From: Novosphingobium nitrogenifigens DSM 19370
GTDB taxonomy: Bacteria > Pseudomonadota > Alphaproteobacteria > Sphingomonadales > Sphingomonadaceae
Direction: 5' to 3'
NCBI RefSeq assembly: GCF_000192575.1
Contig: NZ_GL876935.1
Span: forward strand, 343,465-407,464
Length of the DNA stretch: 64,000 nt
Part shown: positions 1-8,869 of the stretch, piece by piece
Layout: each line of letters starts with the position of its first letter
Numbering within the stretch: the first letter of the stretch is position 1
Notes under the pieces: model-generated
Told to the model about the DNA's origin: nothing
Database searches by the model: none
The model's input: the letters and a program-made list of their open reading frames with translations, nothing else
Program-made: the position numbers and the translations under genes

Positions 1-131
1 CCGCCACCACCGCCGCCACGCGGGCCGCCGAAGCCGCCGCGATCGCCACCGCCGAAGCCGCCACGATCACCACCGCCAAAACCGCCGCGATCGCCGCCGC
101 CGAAGCCACCACGACCACCACCGCCGAAGCC
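1..131. repeat. Degenerate 24-bp coding repeat (Gly/Phe/Asp/Arg)
   Basis: Roughly 24-bp units made of GCC/ACC/GAA/GCG/ATC triplets on the plus strand encode, on the minus strand, successive RGGFGGGD octapeptides. Third positions vary between copies, so the repetition is kept at the protein level. This is a coding low-complexity tract and not a CRISPR or transposon end. Confidence 0.8.
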
Positions 132-239
132 GCGATCATAATTGCCGCCGCCGCCGAAACCACCGTAGGGATCGAAATTGTCTTCGCCGAAACCGTCGCG
201 CTTGTCGCGTCCGCGACGCCGCCCTCTGTCAAAACCCAT
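1..239 (-). CDS. Cold-shock domain protein with Gly-rich N-terminal extension (partial)
   Basis: Only the first 79 codons are in the window; the gene runs off the left edge. The protein opens with the basic stretch MGFDRGRRRGRDKRD, then turns into a low-complexity tract of Gly with Phe, Asp and Arg, including three tandem copies of an eight-residue unit of the form RGGFGGGD. Sphingomonads commonly carry cold-shock (CspA-like) proteins whose nucleic-acid-binding domain follows exactly this kind of basic, RGG-like leader, so I infer that the cold-shock domain lies beyond the edge. The RGG-type tract itself would be expected to bind RNA. Other Gly-rich RNA-binding proteins, such as the tail of a DEAD-box helicase, are less likely because the tract is N-terminal. 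The downstream domain is not visible, so the family call is an inference. Confidence 0.7.
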   Translation of the reverse strand, partial: MGFDRGRRRGRDKRDGFGEDNFDPYGGFGGGGNYDRGFGGGGRGGFGGGDRGGFGGGDRGGFGGGDRGGFGGPRGGGGG

Positions 240-624
240 AAAATTCAATAAACCTTGTTTCCGCCCCTGATTTCCTCGGCACCGCAGGCCGGACGCGGGA
301 GCCGGCGGCACGACAAGGAATCCTTGCCGGCGAAGAATGCCGACGCAGTCCATTGCTTTTTGACTATAGCGGACAAAACGGCGGAGTGCGAACGGAATCG
401 TCGCCCTTTATGGATTTCGCCAAAGAAGAGTGATCATTTGGTCGAAATCCGGTCACGATGGCGCTTGACGGCCCTCTCCAGACACATTCCGATACGAATG
501 CTTTACCGGACCTGAAGCCCCGGCCAGAAGCTCCAGAAAGTCCATCGCTGTTTCCTTCCTCGGTTGAAGCCGCTAGGCGAAACGGAACCCTCCCCCTCGC
601 GGTGAACAGGAAGGTCTCCAAGCC
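240..624. other. Divergent intergenic region, 385 bp
   Basis: The stretch separates the minus-strand cold-shock gene from the plus-strand sulfurtransferase gene. On the minus strand the hexamer TATAGT (363-368) could be a -10 element for the cold-shock gene, leaving a leader of roughly 110 bases, which is usual for csp mRNAs. No convincing -35, hairpin or small gene was seen. Confidence 0.4.
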
Positions 625-1059
625 ATGTTTCGCAAGATCGACGACTCCATGTTCGTCAGCCCGCAGATCACTCTGGCCGATGTCACGGCCGCCAAGGAGC
701 TCGGTGTCGGCCTGATCGTCAACAATCGCCCCGAAGGCGAAAGCGAGGACCAGACGCCCGGCGACGCCATCGCCGCCGCCGCGCAGGAAGCCGGCATTGC
801 CTATGTCGCGATCCCCGTTTCGCACGCAGGCTTCTCGCTCAACCAGGTTGTCGCGCTCGACGAGGCCCTCGCACAGGCCGGTGACGCGCCGGTTCTGGCC
901 TATTGCCGGTCGGGTACGCGCTCGACGCTGCTCTGGGCGCTGACCAAGGCGCGCGCGGGCGTAAGTCCCGATGAAATCGCGGCAAAAGCCGCCGGCGCGG
1001 GTTACGACGTGTCGCCGCTGCGCGCCCAGATCGACATGCTCGCTGCCAACAAGGCCTGA
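625..1059 (+). CDS. TIGR01244/DUF442-type sulfurtransferase (rhodanese/phosphatase-like fold)
   Basis: This 144-residue soluble protein matches the short DUF442 family, the domain also found fused to beta-lactamase-like hydrolases in sulfide-handling proteins. The active-site loop is CRSGTRS with Cys94, which fits a rhodanese-type six-residue loop better than the CX5R loop of dual-specificity phosphatases, so sulfur transfer is the better guess. The N-terminal part (VSPQITLADVTAAKELG, then IVNNRPEGE) is typical of the family. The gene stands at the head of a three-gene plus-strand run; the next start follows its stop by 10 bases. A persulfide donor or acceptor is not evident from the context. 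Confidence 0.75.
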   Translation: MFRKIDDSMFVSPQITLADVTAAKELGVGLIVNNRPEGESEDQTPGDAIAAAAQEAGIAYVAIPVSHAGFSLNQVVALDEALAQAGDAPVLAYCRSGTRSTLLWALTKARAGVSPDEIAAKAAGAGYDVSPLRAQIDMLAANKA

Positions 1060-1069
1060 CCCGGCCGGC

Positions 1070-1552
1070 ATGAGCGGGAAACTGGCAGAAACCGTCACGG
1101 CACTCGTCGCCCGACCCGATATCGGGCCGGCGCTGATCGTTGCGGCCGAAACCGTGGCAGGTCTGCTGCTGATCCTTGCCGTCTATGGCCTTGCCCGGGC
1201 CCTGCGGCTGGGCGGGGACATCCGCATTGCCGACCGGGCCCACGCCATCCGACTCGCCGATGAAGCGATTGCCGGATTCGATGCGGTCGACGTGACGCTC
1301 GATCGTGCGCGGATCGGGGCACTCGTTCGCAATGCGGCCGGACGAGTCATGCTGATCCGTCGGCACGGTTGCCACTTCGTGGGACGCGAACTGACGTCCC
1401 ACGAGGGCATCCGCCTCGACCGGCAATATCTGACGCTGGAAACCGGCGACCGCCGATTCGGACTGCTCACACTCGACCTTGGCCCCGATGCGCAAACCTG
1501 GGCGGCGAGCCTGCGCCGAATCGGCGATTCGCAACGTGGAGGCCGGGCATGA
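1070..1552 (+). CDS. Hypothetical single-pass membrane protein
   Basis: The 160-residue product has one clear membrane segment near residues 18-42 (a run of ALIVAAETVAGLLLILAVYG) followed by a soluble domain of about 110 residues rich in charged residues. I do not recognise the family. The chosen ATG lies just after the stop of the upstream sulfurtransferase gene, and the stop overlaps the ATG of the sterol desaturase gene as ATGA, so the three are very likely one transcription unit with coupled translation. The single membrane segment and soluble domain suggest an accessory partner for the downstream membrane hydroxylase, but that rests only on position. Confidence 0.7.
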   Translation: MSGKLAETVTALVARPDIGPALIVAAETVAGLLLILAVYGLARALRLGGDIRIADRAHAIRLADEAIAGFDAVDVTLDRARIGALVRNAAGRVMLIRRHGCHFVGRELTSHEGIRLDRQYLTLETGDRRFGLLTLDLGPDAQTWAASLRRIGDSQRGGRA

Positions 1553-2484
1553 GCGGTTCTGCATTTCAGGCCTGGTTGAACGAGGCGGCCACGACCGGTT
1601 TCGATGTCGTGCCCTTTGCCGTGCCGTTCTTCATCCTTGCCATCGTGTTCGAGATGATCTGGGCCCGACGGACCTCACCTGCGGCCTATGAACCGGCAGA
1701 TACGCTGACCTCGCTTTTCATGGGTCTTGGCAGCACCGTTGCCGGGGCCTTGGCGGCGGGAACCATCGCGCTTGCCGCCGGGACGCTCTATGCTCATCGA
1801 CTGGTGACGATCCCGGTCGCCTGGTGGACGTGGATTCTCGCCTTCGTCCTCGATGATTTCAACTATTACTGGTTCCATCGCACGGCCCATCGCGTGCGCT
1901 GGTTCTGGGCGGCACACGTCAACCATCATTCGAGCCAGCATTACAACCTGTCGACCGCACTGCGTCAGACCTGGACCGGATTCCCGGCCCTGTCCTTTGT
2001 CTTTCGCATCTGGCCCGCACTGATCGGCTTTCCGCCGGGCATGTTGCTGACGGTCGGAGGGATCAATCTGGTCTACCAGTTCTGGATCCATACCGAGGCT
2101 GTCGGACGGATGCCCCGCTGGTTCGAAGCGGTGATGAACACCCCCTCGCATCATCGTGTCCATCACGGCATCAACCCGCGCTATCTCGATCGCAATTACG
2201 CAGGCGTGTTCATCGTCTGGGACCGCCTGTTCCGCTCGTTCGAACCCGAATGCGACGAGGAACCGGTGCGCTATGGCGTGGTCCACCAGCTCGGCAGCTT
2301 TTCCTTGCGGACCGTGGCATTCCACGAATGGCTGGCGATCGGCCGCGATCTCGTGCGTGCGCCGTTCCGGGCCAAGCTCTTCTATCTCGTGCGCGAACCG
2401 GGCTGGAGCCACGACGGCAGCCGCGAAACATCCCGCACGATTCGCGCGCGCTGGCAGGCAACGCGCGACGAAACCGAAGAATAA
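1549..2484 (+). CDS. Sterol desaturase / fatty acid hydroxylase superfamily protein
   Basis: This is an integral membrane di-iron enzyme of 311 residues. The histidine boxes that bind the two irons are visible: HRTAHR near residue 110, HVNHHSSQHYN near 123-133, and SHHRVHHG near 200. Hydrophobic segments precede and flank them (residues about 20-40, 55-85 and 95-108). Members hydroxylate or desaturate lipid, sterol, hopanoid or carotenoid substrates; the sequence alone does not decide which. Its start overlaps the stop of the upstream small membrane protein. The end lies only 3 bases from the convergent wecC stop. No pathway genes for sterols or carotenoids are next to it. Confidence 0.85.
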   Translation: MSGSAFQAWLNEAATTGFDVVPFAVPFFILAIVFEMIWARRTSPAAYEPADTLTSLFMGLGSTVAGALAAGTIALAAGTLYAHRLVTIPVAWWTWILAFVLDDFNYYWFHRTAHRVRWFWAAHVNHHSSQHYNLSTALRQTWTGFPALSFVFRIWPALIGFPPGMLLTVGGINLVYQFWIHTEAVGRMPRWFEAVMNTPSHHRVHHGINPRYLDRNYAGVFIVWDRLFRSFEPECDEEPVRYGVVHQLGSFSLRTVAFHEWLAIGRDLVRAPFRAKLFYLVREPGWSHDGSRETSRTIRARWQATRDETEE

Positions 2485-2487
2485 GGA

Positions 2488-3789
2488 TCAGCTGGCGAGG
2501 CGCAGGCCGGTCGCGACCGCTTCGACCGGCTGATCGGGCCAGATGCCGCGCGTATCATAGACCGCCTTGCCCTGACGCTCGGCCAGCGGCACGACGCGGA
2601 AAACGTCGTGGTCGACCAGCACGATCAGCACGTCACAGGTTTCGAGCGCCGTGTCGATATCGATGAGCTTCGCCCCGGTATCGGTGAATTCGATCGGCAG
2701 TTCGGCGGCATAAGGCTCGACGATATGAACCCGCTCGCCGAAACGGCGGGCAATGCGCGCGGCGACGAAACGCGCCGGGCTTTCGCGGAAATCGTCGATG
2801 TTCGCCTTGAACGCGAGCCCGAGGCAGGCAATCTTCGCGTCCGGATGCGCTTCGACCAAGGCTACGGCATGGTCAATGACATGGTGCATCTTGCCGTCGT
2901 TCACTGAGCGCGCGGCGCGGATCAGCGGCGTGTCATCGGGCGCGCCATGGACGATGAACCAGGGATCGACCGCGATGCAATGACCACCGACGCCCGGGCC
3001 CGGCTGGAGGATATTGACGCGCGGATGGCGATTGGCCAGCCGGATCACTTCCCAGACATCCAGCCCCATGCGATCCGAAATCATCGACAGTTCGTTGGCA
3101 AAGGCGATGTTCACGTCGCGATAGGCGTTTTCGACCAGCTTGGTCATTTCCGCCGACCGCGCATCGGTAGTGATGCACGCCCCCCGCACGAACCGCTTGT
3201 AGAACGCCAGCGCCTTGCGCGCGCAACGCGGCGTGATGCCGCCGATCGAACGGTCGTTGTTGGTCAGTTCCTCGAGAATGCGGCCGGGCAGCACGCGTTC
3301 GGGGCAATAGGCGATCGAAACGTCGGGCGTTTCGCGCGTCTGCCCCGGAAACTTGAGATCGGGCCGCAGCCTGGCCATGAGATCGCGCATCTCTTCGGTC
3401 GTTCCAACCGGCGAGGTGGATTCGAGAATCACCACGTCCCCGACCTTGAGCGCGGCGGCGACTTCGGTAGCGGCTGCCATGACATAAGAGACGTCGGGCG
3501 TGTGATGGCCGTCCTTGGCAAAAGGCGTCGGCACCGCGATGACGAAGACATCGGCAGGCTCGATCCGGGTCGAGGCCCGCAGCAACCCGCGTTGCACCAC
3601 CCCGTGGACGAGACCGTGCAGATCGACTTCCTCGATATGGATATCGCCGCGATTGATCGTGTCGACGACGTGTTGCGAAACATCGAGGCCCAGAACCGGG
3701 CAGCCCGAACGGGCAATGATCGCGGCAGTCGGCAGGCCGATATAGCCCAACCCGACGACACAGACCTGCGGCTTCGTTTCACCCAGCAT
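2488..3789 (-). CDS. wecC: UDP-N-acetyl-D-mannosamine dehydrogenase
   Basis: The 433-residue enzyme oxidises UDP-ManNAc to UDP-ManNAcA with two NAD+. The N-terminal Rossmann motif VVGLGYIGLPTA is at about residue 10, and the catalytic cysteine motif GPGVGGHCIAVDPWF is near residue 270, followed by the C-terminal substrate domain with the expected LGLAFKANIDDFRESP. UDP-ManNAc dehydrogenase is preferred over UDP-glucose dehydrogenase because of sequence flavour and because wecB is directly upstream. I chose the ATG before LGETKPQ, which overlaps the end of wecB by 11 bases; a longer reading frame exists but adds a basic leader not found in the family. The product would feed an acidic amino sugar into EPS, enterobacterial-common-antigen-like or O-antigen polymers. 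Confidence 0.88.
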   Translation of the reverse strand: MLGETKPQVCVVGLGYIGLPTAAIIARSGCPVLGLDVSQHVVDTINRGDIHIEEVDLHGLVHGVVQRGLLRASTRIEPADVFVIAVPTPFAKDGHHTPDVSYVMAAATEVAAALKVGDVVILESTSPVGTTEEMRDLMARLRPDLKFPGQTRETPDVSIAYCPERVLPGRILEELTNNDRSIGGITPRCARKALAFYKRFVRGACITTDARSAEMTKLVENAYRDVNIAFANELSMISDRMGLDVWEVIRLANRHPRVNILQPGPGVGGHCIAVDPWFIVHGAPDDTPLIRAARSVNDGKMHHVIDHAVALVEAHPDAKIACLGLAFKANIDDFRESPARFVAARIARRFGERVHIVEPYAAELPIEFTDTGAKLIDIDTALETCDVLIVLVDHDVFRVVPLAERQGKAVYDTRGIWPDQPVEAVATGLRLAS

Positions 3790-4915
3790 TGGCAACAAGC
3801 TCCACAATACGCGGCGCGGCCTTTCCGTCCCCGAACGGATTGTGCGCCTTTGCCATTCGCGAATACGCACTCTTATCGTCGAGCAGCGTGAAAATTTCCG
3901 TAACGATACGCGCCGGGTCGGTTCCGACGAGCAAGGCGGTCCCCGCCTCCACGCCTTCGGGCCGCTCGGTCGTCTCGCGCATGACCAGCACCGGCTTGCC
4001 CAGAGCGGGCGCCTCTTCCTGCACCCCGCCGCTGTCGGTCAGCATGATGTCCGCCATCGCCAGCAAACGGGCGAAATGGGGATAATCAAGCGGCTCGATG
4101 AGGGCGACATTGGGCAAGTCCGCAAGGGCTGCGTCCATGACCCGGCCGACATTGGGATTGGGATGGACCGGAAAGATCAGGGCCACATCCTGCCGCTCGG
4201 CAATCGTGCGGATGGCCTGTGCAATCGCTTCCAGCCCGCCGCCGAAATTCTCGCGCCGATGGCTGGTGACGCCGATGATCCGCTTGCCTGCGAACCGCGT
4301 TGCAAGATCGGCAAGGCCCGAGGCAAGGCCGGGCTCTGCGGCGATCCGCGCGGTGACCCAGTGCAGCGCGTCGATCACGGTATTGCCGGTGACATGGATC
4401 GTTCCGGGCGCGACGTTTTCCGCGCGCAAGGCCGCCGCCGCCGTTTCCGTCGGTGCAAAGTGAAGCGCGGCGATCGAGCCGATGATCTTGCGGTTCACCT
4501 CTTCGGGCCAGGGGTGATAGATATTGTGGCTGCGCAAACCGGCCTCGACATGGGCGACCGGGACCTTGCGATAATAGGCGGCAAGAGCCCCCGCCATGGC
4601 GGTGGCGGTATCGCCCTGCACCATGACCCAGTCGGGCCGTTCAGCATCCATCACCCGGCCCAGCCCGGTGAGCAAAGCCGCCGTCAGCGAATCGAGCGTC
4701 TGGTCCGGGCGCATCAGGTCGAGATCGTGGTCGGGCACGATCCCGGCAATCGCCAGAACCTGATCCAGCATACCGCGATGCTGTGCAGAAACGCAGACCA
4801 CGACGCGAAAGCGAGGATCGGCCCGCAGCGCATGAACGACCGGGAACATCTTGATCGCTTCCGGACGAGTGCCGAAAACGACGAGGACAGTCTTGCGCGC
4901 GGGCTGTTCGTTCAT
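3779..4915 (-). CDS. wecB: UDP-N-acetylglucosamine 2-epimerase (non-hydrolysing)
   Basis: The 378-residue protein interconverts UDP-GlcNAc and UDP-ManNAc. Family landmarks are VFGTRPEAIKMFPVV at the N-terminus, QGDTATAMAGALAAYY near residue 100, HVEAGLRSHNIYHPWPEE, GVTSHRRENFG and the C-terminal DSGGVQEEAPALGKPVLVMR. It is translated together with wecC, which overlaps its end, so the pair yields UDP-ManNAcA from the common UDP-GlcNAc pool. No glycosyltransferase is attached to this pair; the user of the sugar must be in the EPS locus starting at 22.7 kb or elsewhere. The length matches the family. Confidence 0.93.
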   Translation of the reverse strand: MNEQPARKTVLVVFGTRPEAIKMFPVVHALRADPRFRVVVCVSAQHRGMLDQVLAIAGIVPDHDLDLMRPDQTLDSLTAALLTGLGRVMDAERPDWVMVQGDTATAMAGALAAYYRKVPVAHVEAGLRSHNIYHPWPEEVNRKIIGSIAALHFAPTETAAAALRAENVAPGTIHVTGNTVIDALHWVTARIAAEPGLASGLADLATRFAGKRIIGVTSHRRENFGGGLEAIAQAIRTIAERQDVALIFPVHPNPNVGRVMDAALADLPNVALIEPLDYPHFARLLAMADIMLTDSGGVQEEAPALGKPVLVMRETTERPEGVEAGTALLVGTDPARIVTEIFTLLDDKSAYSRMAKAHNPFGDGKAAPRIVELVANAG

Positions 4916-4962
4916 GCGGGGTTCCTTATCCGACCAAGGTTAATACCCCGATAAACGCCCGA

Positions 4963-5964
4963 TTATCGAGCCGGCATCTGCTGGCTCGAACAATGGAAGC
5001 CCCCACCCCCGGCAAGAACGGCATCGCCCATCACCCCGATCGCTTCGCGCCCCGGGAAAAGCGCGCCGATCGCGGCCACCCCGTCGGCATCGTGAGGCGA
5101 GCCGAAAATCGGCACGATCACCGCGTGAGTGGTGATGACGAAATTCATGTAGCTGGCAGGCTGAATGACGCCATCCCACTCGATCAGACCGGGCGAAGGA
5201 ACCTCGACCACATCGACCCCGAAATCGCGCGCCCGCGCCACCGCGTCGGCATAGATCGCGGCATTGGGATCGCCAGCCCCCGTCGCGCGCGGCAAGGCGA
5301 TCCGTCCCGGCGCGAAAAAGCGACCGAGATTGTCGACATGGCCGTCGGTGTGGTCGTTGAGCAGCCCATCCCCCAGCCACAGCACGCGATCAAAGCCGAG
5401 GTCGCGGGCCAGACGCATTTCGAGATCGCCGCGCGAAAGGTGCGGATTGCGATTGGGGTTGAGCAGGCACTGTTCAGTCGTCGCCACCAGTCCGGTCCCG
5501 TCGCCGTCGAGCGCCCCGCCTTCGAGAATCCAGTCGCCCCGCGTCGCGGACAGCCCCGCACTCGCGGCCAGATCCGCGCCGATCGCATCGTCGCCGGGCA
5601 TCAGATACTTGCCGCCCCAGCCATTGAACCCGAACAGGCGCGCCATGCGACCGCCCGAGCCGTCGTTGACGACCAGAGGCCCGGTATCGCGCAGCCATAC
5701 GTCGCCATAGACGCGCGTTTCGAGCACGACCTTTGCACTGACCAGCGATCGCGCCCGCGCCGCATTGGCTTCATCGCGCACGATCAGTCGCACTTCCTGA
5801 CCGGTTTCGGCGACCGCGTTGGCAAAGGCGGCAATCTGTTCCTGCGCCGGTTCGATGAAGCCAGACCATTCCTCGGCAATGTGGGGAAAGCCGATCCACA
5901 GCCAATCCTGCGGGTGCCATTCGGGGGGCATGCGCCATCCGGTGGAAGCCTGCGTCGCGGTCAT
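4963..5964 (-). CDS. aguA: Agmatine deiminase family protein
   Basis: This 333-residue enzyme of the guanidino-group-modifying superfamily converts agmatine to N-carbamoylputrescine and ammonia, a step in putrescine synthesis. Visible family motifs include WIGFPH, VWLRDTGPLVV, LEGGALDGDG, the signature NDHTDGHVDN and the C-terminal GGGGFHCSSQQMP containing the nucleophilic cysteine. The ATG at MTATQAS is preceded by an AGGGAAAG ribosome-binding site; an in-frame upstream extension is basic and lacks family features. It is transcribed away from glnE across a spacer containing a 10-bp inverted repeat. N-carbamoylputrescine amidase is not in the window, so the pathway cannot be completed here. 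Confidence 0.88.
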   Translation of the reverse strand: MTATQASTGWRMPPEWHPQDWLWIGFPHIAEEWSGFIEPAQEQIAAFANAVAETGQEVRLIVRDEANAARARSLVSAKVVLETRVYGDVWLRDTGPLVVNDGSGGRMARLFGFNGWGGKYLMPGDDAIGADLAASAGLSATRGDWILEGGALDGDGTGLVATTEQCLLNPNRNPHLSRGDLEMRLARDLGFDRVLWLGDGLLNDHTDGHVDNLGRFFAPGRIALPRATGAGDPNAAIYADAVARARDFGVDVVEVPSPGLIEWDGVIQPASYMNFVITTHAVIVPIFGSPHDADGVAAIGALFPGREAIGVMGDAVLAGGGGFHCSSQQMPAR

Positions 5965-6030
5965 CGTCTTTCCCTCTTTCCCTGCAATGGCAAAAGCCGT
6001 CGGGCGGTAATCGAAGTTGCGCCCGTGCGC

Positions 6031-6069
6031 CATGCCTCTTCGACACAGGCTTCTTCGACAAGAGGCATG
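6031..6069. repeat. Perfect 10-bp inverted repeat in divergent promoter region
   Basis: CATGCCTCTT (6031-6040) is exactly complementary to AAGAGGCATG (6060-6069), with a 19-base spacer. The octamer CTTCGACA occurs twice in direct orientation within the element. It lies between the divergent agmatine deiminase and glnE genes, about 65 bases upstream of the former start and 80 bases upstream of the latter, which would suit an operator or a hairpin in either leader. Confidence 0.6.
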
Positions 6070-6148
6070 AACAGGGGGCATCATCGACAGCCCCCTTGAT
6101 CAACCGCCGGGCGGGATGCATCGAGACCTGCATGACGGGAGAGAGCCG

Positions 6149-8869
6149 ATGACTGCCACCATTGCCGAGCGGCCTGATCCGGACTGGACCGGCGCGATCG
6201 ATCGGGCGCGGACTTATGCGCCGTTCCTGTCCCGCGCACTCGACCGGCGCCCCGATCTTGGCGAACTGCTCGGCGCCGGACGCCTGGACGAGGCGCTCGC
6301 CCTGGCCCACGCCGCAGGAGAGGGGACCGAGGACGTCGGGATAGCCCTGCGCCGAGAACGCCTCGCGCTCAGCCTCGTCATCGCCCTTGCCGACCTTGCC
6401 GGGGCCATGCCCCTGCTCGAAGTGACCGGCCGGTTGAGCGCCTTCGCCGATCGCGCGCTCGACGCGGCGATCAAGGCCGCAATCCTGCGCCGGGTGCCCG
6501 ATGCCGTGCCGACCGGATTTACCGGCATTGCGCTGGGCAAGCACGGAGCGGGCGAGCTCAACTATTCCTCCGACATCGATCCCATCCTGCTGTTCGACCC
6601 GCTGGCCCTGCCCCGCCGAGAGCGCGACGACCCGGCAGAGGCCGCACAGATGGTCGCCCGCCGCGTGGTCGAACTGCTTTCGACGATCACGGGCGAAGGC
6701 TACGTTTTTCGCGTCGATTTGCGCCTGCGCCCGCAATCGGAAGTGACGCCGCTGGCGCTCTCGTTCGACGCGGCCATCACGCATTACGAATCAAGCGCAC
6801 TGGCATGGGAACGCGCCGCCTTCATCCGGGCGCGGGCCGCCGCCGGAGACATCGCGCGCGGGCAAGCCTTTCTCGACACCATCCGCCCGTTCGTCTGGCG
6901 CCGCAGCCTCGATTTCGGGGCCATTGCGGAAATCGGCCGCCTGACCATCCGCATTCGCGACCATTACGCCGGAGGCCAGCGCGTCGGCCCCGGCTATGAC
7001 CTGAAACGCGGTCGCGGGGGCATTCGCGAAGTCGAGTTCTTTGCCCAGACGCACCAGCTCATTCACGGCGGCCGCAATCCCGCGCTGCGCCTGCGTGGCG
7101 TGCGGGCGAGCCTCGACGCGCTCGCCCAGGCCGGGATCATCGCCGCCGACGACGCGCAGGTGCTTGGCACGTCCTACGATCGCCTGCGCACGCTCGAACA
7201 CCGCCTGCAGATGGTCGCGGACCAGCAGACGCACAGCCTGCCGCTCGATCCGATCGCACTCGACGGCGTCGCGCGGCTCGATGGATTGCCTGATGGCGCC
7301 ACGCTGGTGAACGAGCTTGCCGCGATTTCGGACGTGGTGGGCAGCCGCTTCGACACCCTGATCGCGGCATGGGCGCCACGCGGCGCGGTGGCGGCGGAAC
7401 CGGTTCCCCTTGTCCGCGACCTCGACGCGCTCGGCTTTGCCGATCCCGAAGCGCTCGCCGCACGGATCGAGGGATGGAACAACGGCCGCTATCGCGCCTT
7501 GCGCAGCGAAGCCGCGCGCATCGCCTTTGCGCGCATCCGCCATCCCTTGCTCAAGGCTCTGGCAGCGGCCCCCGACCCGGATCGTGCGCTGCTCCGCTGG
7601 GAACAGTTGCTCGATCACCTGCCCTCGGCCATCAACATCTTCCGCCTGCTCGAAGCCCGGCCCGGCCTTTTCGACGTGGTCATGCGCATTCTCGCCCATG
7701 CCCCGACACTGGCCGACGAGCTTGCCCGACGCGCGGACCTGCTCGATGCGCTGATCGACAACACTGCCTTCGACTTGCCCGGCAGCGTCGCCACCATAGC
7801 CGCCCGCATCGCCCGCACCGAAAAGGGCGACGATTACCAGTGCCTGCTCGACGCAGTACGGCGGCGGGTCGGGGAAATCCGTTTCGCACTCGGCGTGCAA
7901 CTGATCGAACACATCCACGATCCGCTGGCGATCGCCGCCGCACTCTCGCGCGTGGCCGAAGCCGCGATCGAAGTGCTGGGCGCGGCAGCCGAGGCGGAAT
8001 TCGCCGCCACCCACGGCCATGTCCCGAACAGCCGTCTCGTCATTCTGGGACTCGGGCGGCTGGGCGGCGGGGCGCTGACCCATGCCTCCGACCTCGATCT
8101 CGTGTTCCTCTTCACCGGCGACTTTGCCGACGAATCCGATGGCCCCCGCCCGCTTGGCGGCACACTCTATTATACCCGGCTCAGCCAGCGCGTGGTCGCG
8201 GCCCTGTCCGCCCCGACCGCTGCCGGGGCTCTTTACGAAGTCGATACCCGCCTGCGCCCGTCGGGAACGCAAGGCCCGATCGCGGTCAGCTTCGAAAGCT
8301 TCGAACGCTATCAGCGCGAGGAAGCCTGGACCTGGGAGCACATGGCGCTGTGCCGGGCACGCCCGCTGTTCGGAACCGCGCAGGATCGGGCGGACCTGGC
8401 GCGCATAGTTCAATCGGTGCTGTGCATGCCGCGCGATCCTGAAAAACTGCGCGCCGACGTCCTCAAAATGCGTGGCGACATGGCGCGGCACAAGCCGCCC
8501 AAGGGCCCTCTCGACGTCAAGCTGGCCCGCGGCGGCCTCGTCGACTGCGAATTCATCGTCCACTACCTGCAACTGCGCGAACGGATCGCGATCGACCCCG
8601 ATCTGGGCGAAGCCATCGCCATGCTGGCCGAGGCGGGTCACGTCGAAGCCGCGCTGGGCGATGCCTATGCCCTGCTCGCGCGGCTGCTGGTCGTCGTGCG
8701 ACTGGTTGCCCCCGATGGCGCCTATCCCCCGCCCGCCAGCCGTGCCATCGTCGCCCGCGCCTGCGATCAGGCGGACTGGGACAGCCTGCTTGCCGCGATC
8801 GCCACTGCCCGCGAAACGATCGCCGCCGCCTGGCGCGAGACCTTTGCCGAAGACCTGGAGACCTCGTGA
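6149..8869 (+). CDS. glnE: Bifunctional glutamine synthetase adenylyltransferase / adenylyl-removing enzyme
   Basis: GlnE attaches AMP to and removes AMP from glutamine synthetase in response to PII and glutamine, tuning nitrogen assimilation. The 906-residue protein shows two nucleotidyltransferase cores: an N-terminal one with GKHGAGELNYSSDID near residues 130-143 and a C-terminal one with LGLGRLGGGALTHASDLDL near residues 632-650. The second half repeats the TRLRPSG and WTWEHMALCRAR landmarks. The ATG at MTATIAER has GGGAGAG just upstream; an earlier in-frame ATG lacks this. The stop overlaps the start of bcp as TGATG, so the genes are co-translated. The length is a little shorter than enterobacterial GlnE. 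Confidence 0.95.
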   Translation: MTATIAERPDPDWTGAIDRARTYAPFLSRALDRRPDLGELLGAGRLDEALALAHAAGEGTEDVGIALRRERLALSLVIALADLAGAMPLLEVTGRLSAFADRALDAAIKAAILRRVPDAVPTGFTGIALGKHGAGELNYSSDIDPILLFDPLALPRRERDDPAEAAQMVARRVVELLSTITGEGYVFRVDLRLRPQSEVTPLALSFDAAITHYESSALAWERAAFIRARAAAGDIARGQAFLDTIRPFVWRRSLDFGAIAEIGRLTIRIRDHYAGGQRVGPGYDLKRGRGGIREVEFFAQTHQLIHGGRNPALRLRGVRASLDALAQAGIIAADDAQVLGTSYDRLRTLEHRLQMVADQQTHSLPLDPIALDGVARLDGLPDGATLVNELAAISDVVGSRFDTLIAAWAPRGAVAAEPVPLVRDLDALGFADPEALAARIEGWNNGRYRALRSEAARIAFARIRHPLLKALAAAPDPDRALLRWEQLLDHLPSAINIFRLLEARPGLFDVVMRILAHAPTLADELARRADLLDALIDNTAFDLPGSVATIAARIARTEKGDDYQCLLDAVRRRVGEIRFALGVQLIEHIHDPLAIAAALSRVAEAAIEVLGAAAEAEFAATHGHVPNSRLVILGLGRLGGGALTHASDLDLVFLFTGDFADESDGPRPLGGTLYYTRLSQRVVAALSAPTAAGALYEVDTRLRPSGTQGPIAVSFESFERYQREEAWTWEHMALCRARPLFGTAQDRADLARIVQSVLCMPRDPEKLRADVLKMRGDMARHKPPKGPLDVKLARGGLVDCEFIVHYLQLRERIAIDPDLGEAIAMLAEAGHVEAALGDAYALLARLLVVVRLVAPDGAYPPPASRAIVARACDQADWDSLLAAIATARETIAAAWRETFAEDLETS

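Noticed and set aside
1..150. Short regularly spaced repeats resembling a CRISPR array
   Set aside because: The units are in-frame Gly-rich codons without unique spacers.
364..1098. 244-codon minus-strand frame across the sulfurtransferase gene
   Set aside because: Overlaps a gene with a clear active-site loop and lacks family features.
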